Assembly (NCBI GenBank): GCA_014773175.1
Contig: VXCM01000265.1
Location: 37,501-101,500 of the forward strand
DNA: 64,000 bases
Direction: 5' to 3'
DNA from: Lucifuga dentata
Taxonomy: Eukaryota; Chordata; Actinopteri; Ophidiiformes; Bythitidae
Shown one piece after another: positions 37,538 through 50,429 of the stretch (the first letter of the stretch is position 1; each line of letters starts with the position of its first letter). The position numbers were made by a program, and so were the translations under genes. The notes under the pieces were generated by a model that saw only the letters and a program-made list of their open reading frames with translations, was not told the origin of the DNA and ran no database searches.

Positions 37538-39699
37538 TATAAAGATTACTTCCACAAATGAATGTGGACCACAATGGATCAGGAAAAAATCCAATTCCAT
37601 GTGCAAGTTCGCAGGGAGCAAGATGTCACAATTAGGTCATTTGTAATTGTGGTGTAAATGTAGCAACAGTCATATCACAGGTGTAATAGGTATTCATACA
37701 AAATAGACCAAATGCACCAGGATGTGCACACTTGCTTGCATGTGTGCACACAAAAGACAGACATATAAATTCATGCACAGACAAAGACTGGGGCAAAGTG
37801 GTCACACGGGAAGGCCAAAGGAATGGCTCAGCTTGTATTATTCCTGCATCAGCAGTACATATTGCAGAAATGAAGACAGTGGGAGTCTTTAATAGACTTT
37901 ACTGTTAAAACAGCAAAATCTAATCTCAGAAATCACAACATGGTAATTTTTTTTTTCTCCACGTAGTCTTTACCAAAATACCCCTCTGTCAGAGTTTGTT
38001 AAGGCCGAGATTCTAACAATATATTATTTATGAAATGCGGCAGGATCTCAAAGCTAGGAGAATATAATCATGTTTATAAGAACTGATGTGCAATATATAA
38101 CATGCTGTCAAATGTAGATGCTAAAGCAATGAGCCACCGCCGCCTAAAAATGGTAGAGCTCTGACAGCCCTGGCGTCCACAGCATGACACTGTTGAAGGG
38201 TGAATACCTCCTGTAAACATTTATCTTCCTGTGAGTGTGTGTCTGTGTGTGGCTCGGCCGGCGACAGGAGCTTCTCTGAGGCTTTATCTGCGTCATGACA
38301 AGGCAACCTGTAATATATGAGCATCTGGAGCTCCTCTTCAAACACAGCCTTATCTCACGCCAAACATTCCCTGAGGCTGGAGCAAAGCAAGAGCGGCCTG
38401 GTCCAGACCAGACGAGACCTCACACCGTCACACCATATCCCACCCAACGAGGCTGTCCTGACCTGAGAGCCCAGTGCCGGGCGCACAAGCTGGGAACAGT
38501 CCATCAAAGTGCATGTGTGTGTTTACAAGGAGTGTTCTATGAGCGTAGCCTGGACAGCTGAGAACAACAGTGTGACATTACGATGACGGAAATCATCTGC
38601 TCTGAGTTTTTCTTCCATCCTGCTAATCGAGCTAAAGGTTAATGGTGTTGCACTCAAAGCAAATGGACACGATCCTTCTTCATCCACTGACTTTAACATA
38701 ACTGTTGAGACTGGAGCTAAACACCCATCACTCATGTTACTGTTTGGAGGAATTTATTTTACATCAATCTTAAGATAAATACCAAAGGCCACTACGGAGC
38801 TTTCAGAGGGCAACTTGAATGAGTTGAATGCATGTTATCACTTCAAAGTTACTGATAATGCTGGTCAGAGGTTGCTAGGAAATCTTAAAGGCAATGCTTA
38901 CAAAATCACGGGCTTCTTATACGACCGATATAATCATACCAAACTCTATCTGCTGTGCTCACTCTCCGAAATCGCGGCAGCAGAAATCAAATGAAGGTAG
39001 CAAATCTCATTCTCCACTGGTACGTTAAAGAAAATGTGCAAAAAAGAAAGCAGCTCATTTAGGAGGCTTCATTCTTTCTCTGGGTTCTTCGCTCAGCTAG
39101 GACCTCTGCCTTCAGCCAGCCTATGGGGGGGATGTAGACATGGTTCTCTCTGAGGCCTGTACATACGGCCTGTGCCTCACTTCAAAGGAAGGGCAAAAGG
39201 GCAGTATACTCCCCCCTGATTCATACCCATTCAGCTCACAGCTGATTCCTCTGTGTTTGTGTGTGTGTGTGTGTGTGTGAATGTTTATGTGCACATCACT
39301 TTGACTCTCTCTAGGCCCCTCTAGCTTTTATTTTAGACCTTATTCTATGCTCGTTTTTTTTTTTTTTTTTNTTTTTTTTTTTTTTTGTATCTCTAATAAT
39401 GAAAAGCAGTACCGTACAATCCTAAACATGCTGTCATACAAAGTCTAAGCAAACTGACATTCAACGAAATCACAATAAACGGCTGTGCGCTGTCCTTCAA
39501 ACACCTTGTAAGCAATCAAAGAATGGCCCACAATAGTTGTCATTGTGATGAAGATGAAAAGAAGAACAGGGAGGAAGAATGAGTGTGGAAGAGAGGGAGG
39601 AAGTGTGATTGAAAAGGAGAGGGAATACTGGTGAGCTGAGGAGCCGAGCTCAGTGGCTACGGCACAGGGAGGTCTGGCCTTTACAAATCCCTTCTTTTT
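37538..39699. other. Non-coding stretch with (GT)n and a gapped T-tract
   Basis: No gene is seen. (GT)n lies at about 39253-39279, and a T-tract with an N (39371) at 39354-39386. The GC-richer part at 38220-38500 has overlapping frames on both strands with no domain. Confidence 0.5.
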
Positions 39700-39850
39700 T
39701 GATCTCTTCATCCAGATGAAAGAACAGCGGCAGGCGGGATTATGCAGGACAATTGCGCTTTCTCCCAAAACCCTGACTTGATCGGCTTTCACGAGAGCCC
39801 TAATCATTTTCAATTAAGCACATTTTCTGACATCCTGTAATAGCTACAGT
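39700..39850. other. Candidate conserved non-coding element
   Basis: A unique block contains GGGATTATGCAGGACAATTG, CTTGATCGGCTTTCACGAG and CCTAATCATTTTCAATTAAG. It lies within a minus-strand frame (39445-39813), but that frame runs into low-complexity Ser/Leu/Phe text and is not convincing as a gene. Confidence 0.2.
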
Positions 39851-41556
39851 GCTAGTCTTAAACTCTCCATCCAACCCCGTCGCTCCCCCGCAGCCCATTT
39901 TTGCTAAGCCTCTCATTCCCAGACAGCCTGCCTGTAGTGTCTGCTGACAATCTGAATGGGCCTGAACTGCAACTTGTTGTTAAGGTGCCAAATAGCCCAT
40001 TTACCAGATGCTTGACAAGGATGTTATTTGGCACTGTGACTGAATGTGCTTTTGTGTCAGTGAAGCATTGAATTAGCATTGTTTGTTTGTAGAAACCCTT
40101 GGGATCCTCCTCAGTGTTAATGTTTTTAGAAGAGGTTCCTTTTACTGAAATAATCAATATCTAATTCCAAGAATGTAAGACGTAGTTTATTCACACAAAG
40201 TATACAAGGTATTATTGTGCACTAGCGTGATAGTCAGCATCGCAATCAATTATAGAATGATGAAACTAGCATTTTGATACCATATATTAAGAAGTGCCAT
40301 CTTGATGATTTCATTTGTGATAGCTCACCCCCTTTGTTCATTCACCAGGTGCTTAATTCCAGTCAAAGTCTGATACTTGCTGTTTCTAAGGTACTTTCAC
40401 TGAGACAGACAGCACCATTAGCAGGCCCTGGACCAGCCACAACCCTGACAACCACTCACAGCTGGCAGTGGCAGGCAGGGAAATGGATCTCCTTTCCTTC
40501 ACTTTAGCCAGAGAGAAGTGAAACAAATGTCCGTCACTCCATCAGTCAGTACCCAGCAGGATGACTGGCTGGTTTTGAGGATGAACAAGTGAAGGTTGAG
40601 AGAAAGAGAGATGCAATAAAATGACATTCAGTCAGAGGTGAAACAGATGGATTTCACAGTGAGAAAGCTGGTAGCTGCTACTCAGATGTTATGGGATGGT
40701 ATGGAAATGTGACAGGCCTGAGAAGAGTGCCATGAATTTCCAACATAAGCAAAGGAGTCTTTGCCTTAATAAACTATTAGATAAGTCTTTCATATTCTGA
40801 TAAAATTATGTGACACTAATTACCAAGGACAAAAATACAGTACAAACAGTCTAACATTGTGTTAGATGTTAATAATGAATACATGCTTATTAATGCATGT
40901 GTGCATTATCACTAACCGTGACTTGCTGCAGCTTCACTAACCATGACTTGCTGCAGCTTCAACTTTCAGTCCAGCCTGAGTAATGCTACATGTACACCTT
41001 CAGGTACAACTGACTCAAGTCCAATATTTTTGCTCACATGTGGCACACGTGCATGAAATTGGACATTTTCAGATCTGTTATGTGGAACTGAAGCCATGTA
41101 TTGCATATCTGCCAATGCAACTGTCATCAAAATACACAGATCAAAATTTTCTGTCACAGCAGCGACCATGGCTACATACTCCCAAACCGCAACAAGTATT
41201 TTCCACCTTAAACAGCTTGTATAGCTATTTATTGTATATATAATTATGTGTTTTGGGGAAAATGTTTATATATTGTATAAATATAATGTATATATTGTAT
41301 AGCTACAAAAGCTTATATAATATTTCAGTCTCATACGCATCTATTCTGGCATTCTGTCTACCTCATTTGTGCATGCGTTTCAGGACAGAACCATGTAAGA
41401 ACAGGTATGACATGGGCAACTTCAAAAAAGAACATGTAAAGAGCCTATCAAAAACAGCAGATATAGGCAAACGATCAGAATTGAGCATCGAGACCTGCAG
41501 TGTAAATGTAGTGTAAGGGGAAACTATCAAACTGGATGAACTGCATTAATTGATTT
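39851..41556. other. Non-coding stretch
   Basis: No gene is seen. An AT-rich patch with repeated TATATTGTATA words lies at 41220-41310. The one distinct repeat is the 25-bp tandem pair at 40911-40960. Confidence 0.5.
40911..40960. repeat. 25-bp tandem duplication
   Basis: Two adjacent 25-base units (ACTAACC[G/A]TGACTTGCTG...) differ at one base. No N lies between them, so this appears to be a genuine recent tandem duplication. Each unit contains CTGCAG. Confidence 0.85.
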
Positions 41557-41573
41557 TGGCCACTAGGGGGCAG
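41557..41573 (+). promoter_or_regulatory. CTCF-type motif
   Basis: TGGCCACTAGGGGGCAG agrees with the vertebrate CTCF core (CCASYAGRKGGC) at every core position. CTCF is an insulator and loop-anchor protein. CCACTAGGGGGCAG also occurs inside some dispersed repeats, and binding cannot be shown from sequence. Confidence 0.5.
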
Positions 41574-44252
41574 AAAATCCCCAAGTAAACTGACACACAT
41601 ACACAATCCCATACTGTTGGCCTTTCCAGTTGCTATGGCAAATCTGTCATATGTAGTGAGTACTGTTAATACTCTTTCTCTCTCTCTTTCACACACACAC
41701 ACAGGCGTACACACATGTAGTATACCTATAAGTCATGTCTGTCTCCCAGTGACTGTCGTTATTAGCTTTGATAACATCTATTAGTGTCTTCAATCGAGAA
41801 CTCTACCAGGAAGAGTTTGTTTCGCCGGCTCTCTGCAGCTCATTGGCTGGAGCCTTTACTTCTAATCACCTTTCATTACAACCTTGTGATCCCGAGCTTC
41901 CCTTTGTACACTTCACTTCATCGTCTTTATTTTCCTCTCTAATTGCATGTGAAAGATGCCCCCTTTGATTCTGCCTGCATGCCAAAGTGCTATCAGGGAG
42001 AGAGTGTCAAAAAGCGTCATGCGTGTCTGTCTAGTCAGAGGATGAGGAAGCCGTGTACGCCTGTTGAGGACAAACCCGTTTCTCCCTGAGATATAACGCA
42101 TCTATCACCACCTCAGAGGATATCAGGGCTGTCTGTCAACATAACAGCAAAGGGTAGGGGGTTAGAGCGTTGGAGGGGGGAGGGGTTAAGAGAAAAAAAA
42201 AGCATAAAGATAGGTGAAATGTATTGCATATTGACAATTTTAAGCAATGTGACCAGGATAAAGCAGCTTTGTTAAGGGAGACTTGTCTTTCATGTGCTTC
42301 TAAAATTAAAATAGGGGGAAAAAAAACATTGACTTTTCACCTGTGCCTTTTTTCCTCATTTCAAATGCCATCATTTGTGCTGTTCAGAGGAGGTTGTGTA
42401 CCCATATCATGTTAGGCTTGTTCACTGTCAGTGTTTAACCTTTTCAATATGATGTCTCTAAGACCTTTGGTGGCCATTGTACTGTTATAGAACGGCTTAC
42501 TGTCTGCAGGCTTTTAATGTCCTGCTTCCTCTGCAAGACAAGGTAATGTTGTAAAGAACCAGAACAGGACAGTATACTGAAAATAGGATAAAGTGATAAA
42601 GTGCAATTAGATAATTTTGTAGATCACACTTAGAAGAAGTGTAACGTGGTTTTATTTGTTAAGAGATTCATCGCTGGGCACTTGAGTGTCCGGATATCTG
42701 GTCATTGTTCACTATTATTCCAAGATGGTGAGACTGGAGCAGGAGAGACACGGAGAGACCTCACTGAGACAGAATCTAATCAAGAGTTGTCCTAACATAT
42801 TACAGCTGACTTAAGCTCTATCTTTCCCTCCAAGCTAAGTCTCAATCACTCTGAATCAAAATAACCACAGAGACAGAGACAGGAAGAGAGACATAGAGAG
42901 ATTAGGAGACGATGAGGAAAAAGCCACACGTCCCTTTCTGACTGAAATAGAAGACTACTTCCGGCTCCAATTTCGGCATATGCCAGCGTGAGCTGCAGAA
43001 AGATAAATGAGCTCTCCAGCACCAAGAGGAAACAGATTCTTTATCTGGCGTGGCACTATTTACTGACATTAAGAATGATAATATCAATCAGCAAGCTGTC
43101 AGCAACCCAAGTGGGCTGCGAGGAGAACAAAGGTGCCACTGTCTCTCTTTTGATACGTTTACAAGGAGATGTTGATGTACCTGCCATTCAGGTGCAAATA
43201 ATGTCATCACCACACACCCGGATCAGGCCTCCTGCTCCACCTTAGTGATGAGTAAAATTGCCCGAGGCCCTTTTCACAAGCTTGCTTTCATAGCTAAGGA
43301 AAAATAAACCTGACAGGTTAATGAGCTAGCAATCAACACAGCGAGCGGAGCAGCAGAACACCAACATGTCTGTGCTCTTCGTCTCCTCCTGAAATATAGC
43401 TGTGGGTAAGATTTTTTTTACCTTTAGTGGTGATGAGCAGGAGAAAACACATGGCAACAGCATCAGGGAAGCGTCTGTGTAATTACTTTTGGCCATCTTT
43501 CAAACCTTTCTCTCTCAGGAGAGAGATGTGTGACAACATATGACAAGAAAGCCAACAGGCTTTCCATACAGAAGAATGGAATCCATCATCACTGAGGCAG
43601 ACACACCTGTCTGGCTTTGAGAACAATGCCACACTGCCTATTTATTAGGTGCCAGAAAAGTTTATGTTTGTTCGGTGACAGTGACAGCAACTTGATCCTT
43701 TTCATTTTTGGGGGGGATCTCGAGCTTTGGGGAAAGAAGGGAGGAGGGGAAAGTCTGACTCACATTTTTTCTTCTCTCGATGGTGCACAGCGAGTTCTCT
43801 TTCTTCCTGATAGCTGTCTGCTAAGAAGTCAGAAGAAAAATAACAAAGACTGTCATTCTCCAGGAGGATTTCACGAATTCTTTTTACCTTTTTCCCACCA
43901 GAAAAGACACATATTACATCCTTTTGACACTTTATGTCCGGTTCCATCTCAATCTTCACTGTATTTACAAGATATTGAATTGCGTAGCAAAGCAGAGAGT
44001 GATTAAATTATTCATGCTTTTTTGATATTTGCATACAGCATGAACATGCATACTTGATTAGTAATAAGAAAACACATTTAATGACTGGCAGCCTCTGCCA
44101 AAACCATTTCATACAAAATTAGACAGCATTGCAAATGAAATTCTGAGAAAAAAAAAAAAACCTGACTACACATAGAGCTATATCATACTGTATTATGACA
44201 ATTAAAAGAAATGGTTGTATCGATATGTTGACGATATTGTGGCATGATGACA
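41574..44252. other. Non-coding stretch
   Basis: No gene is seen. The 129-codon frame at 43617-44006 (+) is the longest without low complexity in this part. It overlaps an 85-codon frame on the other strand and shows no domain I recognise. A CT-rich patch followed by (CA)n lies at 41671-41703. Confidence 0.5.
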
Positions 44253-44260
44253 TGCTAATG

Positions 44261-45440
44261 CAGGGGTTCTTAAGCTTTTGTAACTCATGGCCCACTTCAG
44301 ATTGTCACAAGATTTCCAAGGACCACCCGTCCCAAATAAATGTAAAACATAAAAACGTGTGTTTCCAACTGCAATAAACAAAATATATGTTCTGCTCATG
44401 CTCAGTGAGATACTTTGCTGCTAATAAACGTCTGAAGCTTTGATGGATTTATTTTGGTAATTTTTCAGGACTTCACCACATTCACACATTGTGCTTTTGG
44501 CTTCCTGCCACAGGGAATCTAAAATATTATATATCCAGAGTCATATTTCTTTACCACATGATGCTTTTGCTGTTATAGAATTATCTCAATCATACTTTCC
44601 AGTCAAAATTGTTTATTGCATGTAATTGTAAGCTGGCTAACAGTGACAAAATCCATTCATCTCTACCTGATGTCAAATTGAAATGTTTGTCCACATCTGA
44701 AATCATGTGTTATCACAGGATGTCAAATCACGTTTGAAACAACTTATTTCAGGTGACATTATTTCAAAATGTATGTGGTCATTAAAATCTTGCCTAATTA
44801 GTTTTATTAGTAGTAATAAATTCAATTTAAACATAGTTCTGTTAACCATCTGAAGTCTCCCGTCGCAGTACCAACTGTTTCACTTTTCCCTTCCTATCTC
44901 TGCGCTCACTGCATGTAGAACTTTCCAATAATATCCAGATTATGTCTGTGGAGCAAGAGGAAGATGATATATTACAAATATAAAATTTGTGTGTGAGAAT
45001 AACTTAAATTTATACATTTTCTGCTAATCTCGCTGCTCTGCAACATTAAAAATGAACCCGGAAAAGCTCTGCTAGGAATCCTTAGCATTTGTCTGGGCTC
45101 TCGAATGACAGGTTTCTCAACCTATCAGAGAGCCGCTTTTTTAAAATCCCTCCCTCCTACCCCAGCCAATCACGTTCAAGCATTCCTTGTTGTCTCTCAC
45201 ACAAACCGCTGCAGCTGAGAGAAGAAGCGATAGAGAGATGTTATTGAGGGATAATTTAAATGTTTTGAACAGTGACATTTATTTAAGATGGTAAAACAGA
45301 CCAAAACAAAAACTAGAAAAATTATCAAAAATCTCAAAGACTATTTAAACAAAAAAAAGTTTCACAAGACCATTTGGCGGCCCATTAGTGGTACTCTGAG
45401 GCCCACCAGTGGGCCACGGACCAATGGTTAAGAATATCTG
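44261..45440. mobile_element. hAT-type non-autonomous element with 8-bp target duplication
   Basis: The left terminus is CAGGGGTTCTTAAGC at 44261. The right terminus GGTTAAGAATATCTG, ending at 45440, is its imperfect reverse complement. TGCTAATG at 44253-44260 is repeated exactly at 45441-45448, which is the 8-bp duplication expected of hAT elements. Sub-terminal GGCCCAC (44290) and GTGGGCCAC (45410) are also inverted. The length is 1180 bp with no transposase frame, so it depended on an autonomous relative. Confidence 0.88.
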
Positions 45441-45448
45441 TGCTAATG

Positions 45449-45929
45449 CATTTTCAAAAACATGCACAAGAAGAAACTAAACAAGCATGCCTGAAAGTAG
45501 CAGGCCAGCACCTGTCAAATTAGTTCCTTAAAAGGCAGCTACCTCTGTTGTTTGGAAATGGTTTGGCTACAAGATTAACTGGCTATCAGCCAGTGGTGGA
45601 AACACATTGGATTTATTTTTATCTACTTGAAACACTGCGTGAATAACCAAGAAAGTCACAAGTCGCGTGGACAGGAGAGCCAGTCAGCTGATTTGCAACG
45701 CAAAACCATCAGGCAAATGATGCTGACTCAGCCAGAAAGAGCTGGAGCCTTAGCTAGTTGTACTTCCTGTGACAAGAAAGGCAAATGCTGGGGTGAAATT
45801 AGCAGAACAAACTGAAATATCACAGGATTAAGTTGCTATTATGACTTCTCCTGAAGGGAAATGCTCTGTTGTGTCTAGTTTTATATACAAAAAGTTTTAC
45901 TAATGTTCGTACATTTTACAAATAAAACG
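45449..45929. other. Non-coding stretch
   Basis: No gene is seen. The 62-codon frame at 45627-45815 shows no recognisable domain. Confidence 0.5.
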
Positions 45930-46042
45930 TTGTTCAGCATTACATTTTTTATATCATCATGAACATAGTTATGGGAAAAATACCGTGAGATATATCTTGA
46001 TGAGAGATCTTGATCTTATGGCTATATCATCCACCCCTACTG
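45930..46042. repeat. End fragment of a GATATCG-type repeat
   Basis: ATACCGTGAGATATATCTTGATGAG, then ATGGCTATATCATCCACCCCTA, recalls the common fish repeat end ATATCGCCCACCCCTA. It is related in type to 7703-8710. Only one end is seen. Confidence 0.35.
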
Positions 46043-46309
46043 TATAGTACTTGTAGTCCTTTGGAAGATTGATTAATAGCTGCTAGTTCATTTATATTGA
46101 AGGCACACTTGACATTTAGAATTTTTTTTTTCCCACAAAGCAATTTTCACACGTCTATTAAGCCAATAAAAAAGGACAAATGTTCTGACTTTGCACCAAC
46201 TTTAATTCAGCGTGTCAAAATACACCTTCAAGTGACTTGCTGCTATAAACGCAGATCCAGCCGTACAGCGTGCCGCAGCCTGACTGTCAGGCAGCCATGT
46301 TGACGGAAC

Positions 46310-46700
46310 AGTGCTGGCTGTCATCTTAACAGTTAATAATTAGGCTTCCTCCTGCCACCAAACAGAGTGCCACACTGACAAAAGCCAATGGCGACCGAGG
46401 TGGCGGCTTGGCTGCTGCATTATAAATAGTCTGACCGGATGATTAATGAGAGGGGCCACTGAGCTAAAGCAGCAATCTAGCGCACAGACAAAGGCTGCCT
46501 GCACAGCTGCCTGCACATAAAAAAAATTAAACAAGACAAGCCCCGTCCCTGGATAGAAACAAGAATTGAGGCAGAGTGGCAGGGAAAGTGGAAACATGCC
46601 AAGTAAATAAATAATTGAATTTCGACCGACAGCTTATGAAGACTTTATTTAACCCCTAAGTGCTTTTAGGGGGATCCTCATTAACATTTTGACACGCTCA
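46310..46700. other. Candidate conserved non-coding element
   Basis: Unique sequence with AACAGTTAATAATTAGGC near 46329, GCATTATAAATAGTCTGACC near 46418, GGATGATTAATGAG at 46437 and AAATAATTGAATTTCG near 46608. A TATAAATAG word is present but no transcript start or gene follows it. Composition is the only evidence. Confidence 0.25.
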
Positions 46701-49656
46701 GTTGAATGGCAGGGTCATTCGGGTTCCAAATGCAGGGGAGGTGAATTCTTTTGTGACGATGATGAAGCCGACGTGTGATGGAAGAAGAGCACGACAGGGA
46801 GAGGCCCATATAATTCCAGCATACGAGGAGATGGAGTATTCTGCTTTGTAACGCATGCCACAATCTGACTGTTTAGGAGCATTACTTAATTGCTAAATAA
46901 AGCATGGCTGAGGAGGACTTCAATGGCACCACAGGGGCCTATCTAAAGCATCTTCAGATCCATATAGAGACCATGGGAAGGAGCCACACTTGATTTCTAC
47001 AGCATCCCATAAAAGCCAAAGCACCACGTATACTATTTGTGGTAAAATGAGACAGTTCAGAAAAAAAAAATGCACAGGTATTTTAGGAAATGTTGATTTT
47101 TTTTTTTTTTTTTTTTGCCTGATTAACATAAAATTATTGCAAAATCAATTATAAAATTTCAAATGTTTGTTTCCATTCTTCATTTTACTGTGAGTTTTGA
47201 CAGCAAATCATATACATATATATATATTTTTTGTTGTTTCCCTTGCCTACCTTTATGTCGCTCCACAGTAATATGGCCTGAGCACTTCTACTGTTAATGC
47301 TACTCTTTACCATTTTCAAATTATTACTCATCAAAGCAGACGTGTCAAATCAATCGAAGCAGACAGCCAACGGATAACAACAGTGACAATGGTGACAAAT
47401 ATCTGTTTTTCCTTCTGAGGGAAAGTTCCACAAACAAACATGGATGTGCTATTCCGTCACTGGTCAACAATTATCCTGAATATTTGGATGTGCACTTGCT
47501 CCGAAGCAGGTTTTTCCATTTGATGGGCCTTATTCTTCCCCTTCACTTTGCTGTGCTCAGCTGCCAGGGCTCTCAGTCGTCACAGCATCTCCTTTTAATG
47601 CCCCTGACAGGGGGTTATTTGCTCCCATATATGTTTTCTCTCCAATTACACCATGGCAGGCTGGAGGCTGCCAAAGCACGCTGCAGAGATGCTGATGGTC
47701 ACCTCTTTGACTAGTCCGTCCTGCCTCCCTGCTCTATATTTTTCATCTTTTTAGATTCTCTTAGAGAGGAGGACTCTGTCATTTGTCTGTCCTTGGTCCA
47801 AAGTGTTGTTTAACACCTGACAAGCATCAGCACCACAATGCCAACTACTGTTTGGAGAGAAAGGTAATGTTAGGCCTCTATTCTCAATTTTTTCTTCAAG
47901 GTGTATGACTGAAATGACAGTACATTCAGTGTGTGCGTGTGCATATTATTTAAGACAATTATTCACTGTATAAATGGAAGAAATGCAGCTGCAGTAGCCT
48001 AAGGCGTGGTGCATGCTTAGCGAGGAAGCAATGAGGATGCGGACTGCTTGGAAACGGACCGTCCCCATGGCCTGGCATTCATGATTCTTGTGTTTTTATG
48101 ATGAAGGAAAGTTTTTCTTTTTTTCTGTACAGCAAGAATTGTGAGAATCAGGACAACCACTGCATGAAGGGAGGCTCTTTAGCTCCACTGGGATGTCCAC
48201 TTCTTGGTTTGGTCTTCTTTTTTTGCCTTTACATATCGATTGCATAGATTTTTCCTCTTTTCCCAGAATACGCTTCTCGTGCAAGAAACTGGCAGCCTGT
48301 TGGCAGCATTTATAATCTCTAATGGAGGAATCATATAGGTGCTGGTACTTCATCACCTCCTCTGCCTTCACCATCGTTTGTTTTCCTGTCCCTGTCTCTC
48401 TCCCTTTCTCCTATATTCTTTCTCTTCCTTCACACCTCTTTGCTTGGCCAAACACCGGCCTCATTTTTTCGCATTTTGAGTGTAATCGACCCTCAGATGT
48501 GGTCTCCCCACAGCTGACCATTTTGGTCGCGATTATGCGGCCAAAATGCGTGATTGTGCAACATTTTCTGCACGTATATTGTTGTGACCACATCCACTTT
48601 AAGCATAAACCAGCCTTAAATAACAAGAGAGATGTGAATCTTAGAAATACCACATTTCCCTAATTACGTCAAAATGTTCTAATTTGAATATTTAATGCAG
48701 AGCACAATGCCCCATCATTCCCAAAACACATAATTAGTACAATTTGTTTGACTCTTTGTAGCTGCTTACAGCAATCAGCCTGATCAAAGACAAAGTAAAA
48801 TGATATCAAGGGACTGATATCTCCAATGTACAAGATGCAAACCCTCTGAATCAATAGAGCAAAACAGACAGCATTTGTGAGTATAGCTGTAAGCTAAGAG
48901 GGATGCCAAATGCAAAGGCTGCCATTGATACCACAATGAAAAATGCATGATTTCAGAGAGAGCACTCTTTTATCTACAAGGCAAGATCAATAGTGGGAAG
49001 AGGTTAAGGAATCAAAGTTGTTTTGTTGGTGTAGTAGTTAACTGGGTCTCTTAAAAACATCTGAACGCAATTTGAGAGAACAAAAGCTTGCTAACAGACA
49101 ATTGGAGACGAGGAAGGTGAAGTTCTCTGGGTTTATAAAGTTTCTTTTCACAATCAGGGAGGCAATATCCAACAATGAGTGTACAGGGCAATGCAAGTCA
49201 AATTCATTTACTGCTGATGAGCTCTATGCATAAATTGTAAAAGCATTTGTGGTGTTTTGCCTCAAGATACAGTAGATTAAGAAAACACAATAATTGCTAC
49301 TGCAAATGCTAAATCACAACACGCTGCATGTTTCTTTGGCAGTAAGAAAGTGCTTCAGACAGCTTCCTAATAAACAAGTCTTTCTAGTGCCGTTCCCAAA
49401 CACTGACCCTCCATTCTGAGTGTATTCATTCATCAGAAATGCTGCTTGTACCGTACCAAAATAAATACAGCGGCCCACCCTCACACAGAAACTGAACACT
49501 GATTTCAGTATGAGCCAGACAGGGCTAATTATTCTGTAACTGAAGCCCTCGCCTCTGTCCTGACCTTCGCCCTGTGAGTGGACAGAGGAAGAGCCAGCAG
49601 CTTTCAGCAGAGGCTTGGGCCTGTCTGGCCTAAGAATGTGACAGTAGATAGACAGA
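46701..49656. other. Non-coding stretch
   Basis: No gene is seen. T/A-tracts lie at about 47061-47069 and 47098-47117, and a short (AT)n at 47213-47227. The 76-codon frame at 47484-47714 and the overlapping pairs at 48096-48663 show no domain I recognise. Confidence 0.5.
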
Positions 49657-49678
49657 GGAGAGAGAGAGAGAGAGAGAN

Positions 49679-49713
<35 letters not shown>
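49657..49713. repeat. (GA)n microsatellite with an N
   Basis: The GA array is broken by an N at 49678. The 196-codon minus-strand frame across it (49314-49904) is the longest in the window but owes its length to Ser/Leu translation of the repeat. Confidence 0.9.
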
Positions 49714-49717
<4 letters not shown>

Positions 49718-50319
49718 GAGACACAAGAGAGGGAGACAGAGGAGAGAAAAGGAGACACAAAGGGAGAAGGAAACATGAGAGATAGGGAATGAAAGCGAGT
49801 GAGGATGACTGACAGACAGAGGAGCCGTCATAGGCTAAGAGTGAAGGCCCTGGCCACAGAGGGACCCGGTGAGAAAGCTTACAGATAGCAATCTGAGGTT
49901 TCACTCTGCGCCACGGCTAACAGCTAGCAGCTACCCTGTCACCACCGCCTAAACAAGCCTGCTGTTTTCATCTCCATATACACGACGCGGCACTCTGTCT
50001 TTTCTTCTGATGGAGATAAGATGTATAAATTATGAGCAGCTGACAAAGTCTACTCCAGCGCCCCCGGCATCTCATCAATCACTAGCCTGTGTGTCAGCAG
50101 GTAACTGACGTGGCCCCCGGAGGCACAGCCCCCTCTTTAGGTGTGTGAATGTGTGTGTGTGTTTGTGTGCCCAAAAAAGTGTGTGTGCACATTGCTACTG
50201 TGCAACTCTGCTTTTGTAGATGTTTAAGTATTTTGTGTGTGTCTGTGGATGTGTATGTGTGTGCCAGCTCTGTGTTGCGTGAACAGCTGATTCAGTCCTA
50301 ACTCCTTGCTGTATAAGAC

Positions 50320-50323
<4 letters not shown>

Positions 50324-50383
<60 letters not shown>

Positions 50384-50390
50384 ACACACA
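50324..50390. repeat. (CA)n microsatellite
   Basis: About 33 CA units with one TA interruption. GT-rich stretches lie on both sides (50143-50265 and 50411-50429), giving inverted complementary tracts. Confidence 0.9.
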
Positions 50391-50429
50391 AGAGTTGTTT
50401 TATCTTAGCGTATGTGTGTGTGTGTGTGA

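Noticed and set aside
43617..44006. 129-codon plus-strand frame without low complexity
   Set aside because: No domain recognised, an overlapping 85-codon frame lies on the opposite strand, and there is no splice or promoter context. Chance is the simpler reading.
49314..49904. 196-codon minus-strand frame, longest in the window
   Set aside because: Its length comes from translating the (GA)n array as Ser/Leu repeats and it also runs across an N. The flanks show no domain.
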